This document shows positions 58,841 to 64,000 of a DNA stretch of 64,000 nt, piece by piece. The stretch is taken from contig NZ_BCAG01000003.1 of NCBI RefSeq assembly GCF_001293685.1, positions 434,001-498,000 of the forward strand, written 5' to 3'. The translations under genes and the position numbers were made by a program. The stretch comes from Desulfatitalea tepidiphila. Lineage in GTDB: Bacteria > Desulfobacterota > Desulfobacteria > Desulfobacterales > Desulfosarcinaceae. The notes beneath the pieces are model-generated. The model worked only from the letters and a program-made list of their open reading frames with translations. It searched no databases and was not told where the DNA came from. The stretch's first letter is position 1. Each line of letters opens with the position of its first letter.

Positions 58841-59518
58841 ATGGAAAAACTTGTGCAATTCCCAAACAAAACAGGCGCAAAGACCAAAAAATCCAGGCCA
58901 CGAAACACCGATGGCCCAAAATATTTCACCGCCCAACAGATTAAGGCCCTGCGGCGAACTGCCCGGGATGCGGCCGCGCTGGCCCAGGACAAGGGCAGGG
59001 TGACCGGCATCCGCGATTGGATGGTGATTGATTTATTGACCTCGACCGGCCTACGGGTTAGCGAAGCTGCCGATTTGCGCTGCGGCGATGTGATGGCGGG
59101 CTATGGCGAATCGGCGATATGGATTCGAAGTGGGAAAGGCTCCGTTAGCGGGACCGTGATAATACCTGAAGGGTTGAAACGTCATTTGAAGTGGTACATT
59201 AATTGGAAAGAGGACCGCAACGAACCCACCGGACCTGATGACCACATTTTTATCGGGCAGCGAGGTCCGATGACCGCCCAGGCTTTGCAACAAATTGTGA
59301 AAAAGTTCCTGAAACGCCTTGGATTGTACCAGCGCGGAAAGAGCACACATGCGCTTCGGCATAGTTACGCAGTCGAATTATATTCGCGAGAGCGGGACTT
59401 AAGAGCCGTTCAAAAGCAGCTTAGACATGTGTCCATTCAAAGCACATTGGTGTACGCTGATGTTACGAAAGAAAAAATCGCGGACCAAGTTAAAAATCTT
59501 TGGGGAGGCAACTCATAA
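58841..59518 (+). CDS. Tyrosine recombinase, short XerC/D-like form
   Basis: 225-residue catalytic-domain enzyme, with GGAGGG before the ATG. All six catalytic positions can be placed: Arg72 ([11 protein letters not shown]), Lys99 (RSGKGSVSG), His170 and Arg173 ([10 protein letters not shown]), His196 (LRHVSIQ) and the nucleophile Tyr205 (TLVYADVT). It has only a short N-terminal arm instead of a full core-binding domain, as in resolvases that act on plasmid dimers. Given that the junctions have the 2-bp core of a serine integrase, its role is likely dimer resolution rather than integration. yjbQ starts 20 bases downstream. Confidence 0.88.
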   Translation: MEKLVQFPNKTGAKTKKSRPRNTDGPKYFTAQQIKALRRTARDAAALAQDKGRVTGIRDWMVIDLLTSTGLRVSEAADLRCGDVMAGYGESAIWIRSGKGSVSGTVIIPEGLKRHLKWYINWKEDRNEPTGPDDHIFIGQRGPMTAQALQQIVKKFLKRLGLYQRGKSTHALRHSYAVELYSRERDLRAVQKQLRHVSIQSTLVYADVTKEKIADQVKNLWGGNS

Positions 59519-59538
59519 CAGAGGGAGGGAGGCAAAAA

Positions 59539-59955
59539 ATGAAATCCTATCGCAAAGAACTTTGGTTCGAGGTGCCCACGCGGAGGGCTTTTATCAATAT
59601 CACGCCACAGGTCGAGGCATGCCTACGTGAAAGCCAAATTCAAGAGGGCCTTCTACTTTGCAATGCGATGCACATCACAGCCTCGGTATTTATCAATGAC
59701 GACGAAAGCGGCCTGCACCACGATTATGACCAATGGTTGGAAAAGCTGGCCCCCCATGCGCCCGTTGGCCAATACCAACACAACGTCGGCGAGGACAACG
59801 CCGACGCCCACATGAAGCGTCAAATCATGGGCCGGGAGGTTGTCTGTGCCATAACAGAGGGGAAGTTGGATTTCGGGACCTGGGAACAAATATTTTATGG
59901 CGAATTTGACGGCAGACGGCGAAAGCGAGTCCTGGTTAAAATCATCGGCGAATAA
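59539..59955 (+). CDS. yjbQ: Element-borne intact YjbQ (UPF0047)
   Basis: 138-residue full-length YjbQ, same length as the gene the element splits. GGGAGG precedes the start. Family signatures: [20 protein letters not shown] (His metal-type residues), [20 protein letters not shown] and [20 protein letters not shown]. It is about 90 percent identical to the rejoined host protein but its DNA differs at many third positions, including around the attachment core (AATGCGATGCAC instead of AACGCCATGCAT). It would restore the function lost by insertion. YjbQ has secondary thiamin-phosphate synthase activity in E. coli; the true role is unsettled. Confidence 0.93.
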   Translation: MKSYRKELWFEVPTRRAFINITPQVEACLRESQIQEGLLLCNAMHITASVFINDDESGLHHDYDQWLEKLAPHAPVGQYQHNVGEDNADAHMKRQIMGREVVCAITEGKLDFGTWEQIFYGEFDGRRRKRVLVKIIGE

Positions 59956-59962
59956 GGGGGCC

Positions 59963-61654
59963 ATGATGAACGCAAAATTGTCAAAACCGATTATTTTCGC
60001 CCCCCTGGTTCGTGTGTCCACAGAGGGCCAGGCCAAGAAGGGCGAAAGCCTACGCACCCAAAAACAGCAAATTATGCGGGCCGTTGAGCATTTGGGCGGC
60101 ATCCTGATGGATGACCCATGGCGGTATAGTGGCCAGGAGCATGCAACGGAAAATTTCGAACGGAAAAAGCTGAACCAGCTATTAGCCGATTCGGCCAAGG
60201 GCATCTTCGATGCCGTAATCGTGGCCGACGCCTCACGGTGGAGCCGGGACAACTTAAAAAATGAAGAGGGGTTGCGCATCCTGCAAAAAAATGGGGTGAG
60301 ATTTTTCGTCGGCACCACCGAACACAACCTTTTTGACCCTACGGCCCGCATGTTTTTGGCCATGGCCGCAGTGATTAACCAATACCAGGCCCGCCTTCAG
60401 AACCAAAAATCCATAGACAACCGTATTGAACGGGCAAAGCGAGGCCTCCCAACCAGTGGAAAACTACCGCACGGACGCACTTTTGACAGATCAACCGGCA
60501 AATGGGGAATCGATAAGGACAAACAACAAAAGATAATTTGGGCTGCGGAGCAATACCTTTCGGGCGAACCGTTGCCGAAGCTGGCCAAAATCCTTGGAAT
60601 GAACCATGCCAGCCTTTGGAAAACTCTAACCCGCCGCAGCGGTGACACATGGGAAACGCATTACCGTTCCAAGGAGTTGGGAGTGGATGAAACCGTTAAG
60701 ATAAAAATCCCACCCCTGCTGCCACCAAAAACCATCGAGCAAATTTTAAAACGGGCGGCATCGAACAAAACTTATACGCACGGCCATCAAAAGTATAAGT
60801 ATCTGCTGGCGCGGGTGGTTTTTTGTGACGAGTGTGGATATGCGATGTTCGGCCAAACAAACATGCATAGCAATAAAAACCGCTACTATCGCCACCCCCG
60901 TGAACGAGAACGAGTGAAACAATGCAGCCAAGGCCCCGGCCTTTGGGTGCGGGCTGACGAATTGGACAAGGCGGTATTCAACAAACTTTTTGCCCTGGTC
61001 GGTGATGTGGCCGGCCTGGAAAAAGCCATGCTCAAGGCGCTGCCGGACACGACCAAGCTTGATGACCTGCTGGCCCAAAAAGCCACTTTTGAAAAAGAGT
61101 TGGCCCAAATCCAGACAGCGAAACAAAACCTGATTGGTGCCATCGCCAAAGGCATTTTAACGGACGAGGACGCCAAGGGCCAAATGGCCGATTTGAAATG
61201 TAGCGAGCAGGGCATAAAAAAGGCCATCGAAAACATTGACGGCCAGTGCCAAGGCATCCCTTCCCGTGAACAACTTCGCAGCAAGGCACAACTCATCACG
61301 CACACCCTAAAATGGGTCTTTAGACAATGGCATCGGGTCGACAAAATGAGCTGGACCGAACGCCGGAAATTGGTCGAAAAATTTTTTGATGGGGTGGACG
61401 CAGATGGACGTAGACTGGGCGTTTACGTAAGACGGGATGCCGCAAACGCTTTACGGTACACGATCCGCGGCACGTTGTATGCGTTCGATGGTGTTTTGGA
61501 CCCTGAAAGCGACCCGGACGACCAGGGGAATGAACCGCTCGAACATACTGAAATGTTTGTGAATAATGACTTCAACGAGGTGCCGTCAAACGGTGTTAAA
61601 CAAGATATGTCTGGCAAACGCCATGCATATCACGGCATCCGTCTTTATCAATGA
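59963..61654 (+). CDS. Large serine recombinase (integrase)
   Basis: 563-residue enzyme; ATG 59963 follows AAGGGGG, and a frame extension upstream overlaps yjbQ. Resolvase domain with nucleophile Ser19 in [40 protein letters not shown], then a recombinase domain ([40 protein letters not shown]) and a zinc ribbon ([20 protein letters not shown] with a later Cys in [12 protein letters not shown]), then a coiled coil ([20 protein letters not shown]). The gene runs across attR: the last ~12 codons (after SGK) come from host yjbQ in another frame. In the excised circle it would instead end SGKAK and TAA, the same codons that close the left yjbQ stub. Confidence 0.92.
   Translation: MMNAKLSKPIIFAPLVRVSTEGQAKKGESLRTQKQQIMRAVEHLGGILMDDPWRYSGQEHATENFERKKLNQLLADSAKGIFDAVIVADASRWSRDNLKNEEGLRILQKNGVRFFVGTTEHNLFDPTARMFLAMAAVINQYQARLQNQKSIDNRIERAKRGLPTSGKLPHGRTFDRSTGKWGIDKDKQQKIIWAAEQYLSGEPLPKLAKILGMNHASLWKTLTRRSGDTWETHYRSKELGVDETVKIKIPPLLPPKTIEQILKRAASNKTYTHGHQKYKYLLARVVFCDECGYAMFGQTNMHSNKNRYYRHPRERERVKQCSQGPGLWVRADELDKAVFNKLFALVGDVAGLEKAMLKALPDTTKLDDLLAQKATFEKELAQIQTAKQNLIGAIAKGILTDEDAKGQMADLKCSEQGIKKAIENIDGQCQGIPSREQLRSKAQLITHTLKWVFRQWHRVDKMSWTERRKLVEKFFDGVDADGRRLGVYVRRDAANALRYTIRGTLYAFDGVLDPESDPDDQGNEPLEHTEMFVNNDFNEVPSNGVKQDMSGKRHAYHGIRLYQ
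61617..61618. other. attR core (AA)
   Basis: Element sequence ...ATGTCTGGCAAA joins host CGCCATGCATATC. Only AA is common to both junctions and the target reading TGCAACGCC. Confidence 0.75.
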
Positions 61655-61910
61655 CGATGAAAGCGGCCTCCATCACGATTACGACCAGTGGTTGGAACGT
61701 CTCGCCCCGCATGCTCCAGTGTCCCAGTACCATCACAATGTGGGCGAGGACAATGCCGATGCCCACATGAAGCGTCAGATCATGGGGCGGGAGGTCCTGG
61801 TCGCCGTGACCGAGGGCAAACTCGATTTCGGAACTTGGGAGCAGATTTTTTACGGTGAGTTCGACGGCCGCAGACGCAAGCGTGTCCTGGTGAAAATCAT
61901 CGGCGAGTAA
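61619..61910 (+). pseudogene. yjbQ: 3' fragment of host yjbQ
   Basis: Continues the host gene from CGCCATGCAT (…[20 protein letters not shown]) to the end VLVKIIGE with TAA at 61908. Fused in frame to 17 element-encoded codons from an ATG at 61566 ([17 protein letters not shown]), so a chimeric product is possible but without the real N-terminus. The distance and match to 52798-52922 define the insertion. Confidence 0.92.
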
Positions 61911-62047
61911 GCCGTTGCACCGGTCCTGCCGCCGATGGTCTTTTGAGGCAAGACCTCCCATCCACATCCGACTCCATCCATCGATAGGTTCAGACAATCG
62001 ACTTCTCGCTTTTTTATTTTTCGTTGACAGATACGAGTGGCGTCAAT

Positions 62048-62075
62048 ATATGAACAAATAATCATATGTTCATAT
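62048..62075. promoter_or_regulatory. SmtB/CadC-type operator
   Basis: ATATGAAC (62048-62055), 12 bases, GTTCATAT (62068-62075): the 12-2-12-like dyad bound by zinc/cadmium sensors of the ArsR/SmtB family. It lies 22 bases before the regulator start codon and after TTGACA (62024-62029), which would be the -35 box. Confidence 0.75.
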
Positions 62076-62097
62076 GTTTTGAAAAAGGAGCCCACCC

Positions 62098-62472
62098 ATG
62101 TCCGTCCGACACATTTCTTCCGACGTCGATGTCTGCGAAACCAACTGTATTCATGCCGACATCGTCGCACATGTGGCCCGCAATCTACCCCACGGCCGGT
62201 GGTTCGATCCCCTGGCCGATTTTTTCAAGCTCTTTGGCGACGGCACGCGGATTCGGATTCTCTGGGCGCTCAGCGAATCGGAGATGTGCGTGTGTGATTT
62301 GTGCGCATTGTTGAGCATGCAGCAATCGGCCGTCTCCCACCAATTGAAGAATTTGAAACAGTCCACGGTGGTGAAATCGCGCCGCGAGGGAAAAATCGTC
62401 TACTACTCCCTGGACGACGATCACATCCGCCGCCTCTTGGACCTCGGGATGGCGCATCTCCAGGAGTCGTAA
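62098..62472 (+). CDS. CadC/SmtB-type metal-sensing repressor
   Basis: 124-residue ArsR/SmtB regulator, GAAAAAGGAG upstream. The alpha3 site is EMCVCDLC (Cys64, Cys66, Cys69) and the N-terminal arm adds CETNC (Cys13, Cys17), together the thiolate-rich alpha3N site of Cd/Pb/Bi sensors such as CadC. Recognition helix MQQSAVSHQLKNLKQSTV, wing SRREGKIVYYSLDDDH. The C-terminus has further acidic/His residues. It sits before a metal-exporting ATPase and its own operator, so it should release the operon when Cd(II), Pb(II) or Zn(II) bind. Confidence 0.9.
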   Translation: MSVRHISSDVDVCETNCIHADIVAHVARNLPHGRWFDPLADFFKLFGDGTRIRILWALSESEMCVCDLCALLSMQQSAVSHQLKNLKQSTVVKSRREGKIVYYSLDDDHIRRLLDLGMAHLQES

Positions 62473-62482
62473 CAGGGAGTCG

Positions 62483-64000
62483 ATGGGACACATGGAAACG
62501 GCAGGCATTGAAAAATATCGGATCGATCACCTCGATTGCGCCGCTTGCGCGGCCCGGATCGAAGCGCGAATCCGGCAACTGGAAGGCGTGGCGTATGCCG
62601 CCATAGATTTTGCGACCCAGACGTTGCGAGTCCAAACGGATGATATGGAAAACGTCGTGGCGCACGTGCGCGCCATCGAACCTTCCATCGAATTGACACC
62701 GATGGCCCAATTGGCCGGAAGCGAGACGGCCGGAAAAGCACACTCGGATTATCCCATCGGCAGAGAGCTCGCCATCCTCTGCGCCTCGGTGTTGTTTTTC
62801 GCCGGTGCGCTTCTCATCGAATATCGTTTCTCAGATCACACCCTGGCCGCTTTTTTCCTGCCGTTCGTCATGGCGGCCTACTTTCTGGCCGGCTGGAATG
62901 TCTTCGCCGCCGCATGGCGCACCCTGCGCCGGGGCGGATTCTTTGATGAGAACCTGCTCATGGTCATCGCCACCGGCGGCGCCATGGCCATCTCCGCCTA
63001 TGACGAGGCCGTGGCGGTGATGCTGTTCTATAAAGTGGGAGAAATGCTTCAGTCCATGGCCGTGTCCGGTTCGCGACGGTCCATCCGGGCGCTTTTAGAC
63101 GCCAAGCCCGACAGGGCCTGGCTGCAAACCGAAGAGGGGCTGCGGCAACTATCCCCGGAAGCGGTACCCGTGGGCGCGTCCATCGTGGTGCGTCCAGGAG
63201 AGAAGATTCCATTGGACGGCAAGGTGATCGAGGGGCGTTCTTTGGTGGACAGCGCCGCCTTGACGGGCGAATCCGTGCCTTTATCCGTGGGGGTGGGAGA
63301 TGAGGTACTGGCAGGCCAGATCTGCCAAACCGGTGCACTGACCCTGAAGGTCGTGCGTCCGTTTGCCAGCTCGTCCATCGCCAAAGTGATGACCCTGGTG
63401 GAAGACGCCACGGCGCGCAAGGCGAAAACCGAACGGTTCATCACCACCTTCGCCCGATACTACACGCCGGCCGTGGTGGTGTCGGCGGCCGCTATTGCCG
63501 CGATTCCTCCGCTGTTGACCGGGGATGCCTTTACCGTCTGGCTCTATCGTGCCCTGGTGTTGCTGGTGATCTCGTGCCCATGCGCCCTGGTGGTGAGCAT
63601 TCCCCTGGGCTATTTTGGTGGCATCGGTCGCGCTTCGCGGCGCGGTATCCTGGTCAAAGGCGCCAATTTTCTCGATTCCCTGGCAGCAGTGACACAGGTG
63701 GTGTTCGATAAAACCGGGACCCTCACCCAAGGCGTGTTCGCCATCAGGGAGGTGGTGAGCCTGAACGGTTATTCCCGGTCGCAGTTGCTGGAGATGGCCG
63801 CTGCGGCCGAATGCCGTTCCAACCACCCCATCGCCGGGGCCATTGTGGCTGCCTATGAAAAGAGCGGCGGGCGCATCGCATCCCTGGCGTCCGCCGAACA
63901 TGCCGAACAGCCGGGCAGGGGAGTGATCGCAACATTTAAGAACAGACGGGTCCTGGTCGGAAGCGACACCTTGATGCACCAACATGCCATCGCTCACCCC
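62483..64000 (+). CDS. Zn/Cd/Pb-exporting P1B-type ATPase (3' end outside window)
   Basis: 506 codons are visible and the frame is still open at the last base. ATG 62483 (GGGAG 3 bases before) or ATG 62492 can start it. An N-terminal HMA domain has HLDCAACAARIEARIRQLEG (CxxC with preceding Asp). The membrane part holds ENLLMVIATGGAMAISAYDE and the ion-site motif VLLVISCPCALVVSIPLGYF (CPC), as in ZntA/CadA. Phosphorylation site DKTGTLTQGVF; TGES motif in AALTGESVPLSVG. The His-Pro dipeptide of P1B ATPases is in RSNHPIAGAIVAAY. It exports divalent soft metals using ATP and is paired with the CadC-type repressor 10 bases upstream. Confidence 0.93.
   Translation, partial: MGHMETAGIEKYRIDHLDCAACAARIEARIRQLEGVAYAAIDFATQTLRVQTDDMENVVAHVRAIEPSIELTPMAQLAGSETAGKAHSDYPIGRELAILCASVLFFAGALLIEYRFSDHTLAAFFLPFVMAAYFLAGWNVFAAAWRTLRRGGFFDENLLMVIATGGAMAISAYDEAVAVMLFYKVGEMLQSMAVSGSRRSIRALLDAKPDRAWLQTEEGLRQLSPEAVPVGASIVVRPGEKIPLDGKVIEGRSLVDSAALTGESVPLSVGVGDEVLAGQICQTGALTLKVVRPFASSSIAKVMTLVEDATARKAKTERFITTFARYYTPAVVVSAAAIAAIPPLLTGDAFTVWLYRALVLLVISCPCALVVSIPLGYFGGIGRASRRGILVKGANFLDSLAAVTQVVFDKTGTLTQGVFAIREVVSLNGYSRSQLLEMAAAAECRSNHPIAGAIVAAYEKSGGRIASLASAEHAEQPGRGVIATFKNRRVLVGSDTLMHQHAIAHP

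Larger units (their letters stand above)
52923..61618. mobile_element. 8.7-kb integrative plasmid/phage-like element inserted in yjbQ
   Basis: Boundaries come from rejoining the two yjbQ fragments: 125 nt at the left (52798-52922) and 292 nt at the right (61619-61910) give exactly 417 nt, the length of the intact yjbQ inside the element, in one open frame. The only bases shared by both junctions and the inferred target are AA, a 2-bp core as made by large serine integrases. Contents in order: RHH-like protein, phage-protease-like gene with nested scaffold start, two small genes, baseplate-hub-like gene, Rep, iteron origin, small basic protein, tyrosine recombinase, yjbQ copy, serine recombinase. 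All genes are on the plus strand and more AT-rich than the host flanks. No capsid, terminase, conjugation or resistance gene was recognised. Confidence 0.9.

Noticed and set aside
52915-61620. tRNA gene as attachment site
   Set aside because: No tRNA-like sequence at either junction; the split protein gene explains both ends.

Overview
The window looks like chromosome of a GC-rich, strictly anaerobic, metal-exposed bacterium, most likely a Desulfobacterota / Desulfosarcina-like sulfate reducer. This is inference from gene content (ADP-forming acyl-CoA synthetase, UGA/selenocysteine usage, several ars loci, abundant dispersed palindromic repeats) and has not been tested by phylogeny.

Left part (1-16 kb): a truncated PHB-depolymerase/feruloyl-esterase-like hydrolase, two small unknown genes, a scar containing a 693-bp duplicate of a tolC 3' end and a fossil aldehyde dehydrogenase end, a PhnD-type binding protein followed by a chemoreceptor, then a TolC/MFP/RND tripartite efflux system (TolC divergent from MFP-RND), and an arsR-arsM arsenic methylation pair followed by a PhnD-like lipoprotein stub.

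Zinc (15.8-23.5 kb): a Fur-family (probable Zur) gene diverges from a TonB receptor, znuA (with a large inserted domain), znuC, znuB and a two-gene permease/partner module. A perfect 28-bp palindrome lies on the receptor promoter. Fluoride and others (23.9-27.5 kb): a fluoride riboswitch precedes a poly-gamma-glutamate hydrolase-like gene, crcB, a DUF190-CBS protein and a GalT-like protein. Arsenic (27.6-32.1 kb, minus strand): arsR, ArsP-like permease, mini-thioredoxin, acr3 and a FAD disulfide-reductase-like protein. Then come a lipoprotein plus hybrid histidine kinase pair, PsiE-like and Na+/H+ antiporter genes, an ADP-forming acyl-CoA synthetase, valS, an AMP-forming acyl-CoA synthetase and hrpA.

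Two items stand out. First, at 51286-52632 a CoA-disulfide-reductase-like FAD enzyme has an in-frame TGA exactly at its redox-active cysteine position, followed by a possible SECIS hairpin: a probable selenoprotein. Second, an 8,696-bp element (52923-61618) sits inside yjbQ. The split host gene can be rejoined exactly at a 2-bp AA core (125+292=417 nt), and the element carries its own intact 417-nt yjbQ between a tyrosine recombinase and a large serine recombinase. It also has an iteron replication origin with a Rep protein and a few phage-morphogenesis-like genes (protease with nested scaffold start, baseplate-hub-like protein) but no visible capsid or terminase. It looks like an integrative plasmid/phage hybrid that breaks a conserved gene and supplies a replacement.

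The right edge returns to host-type DNA: a CadC/SmtB-type regulator with its operator and the start of a Zn/Cd/Pb P-type ATPase cut by the window end.
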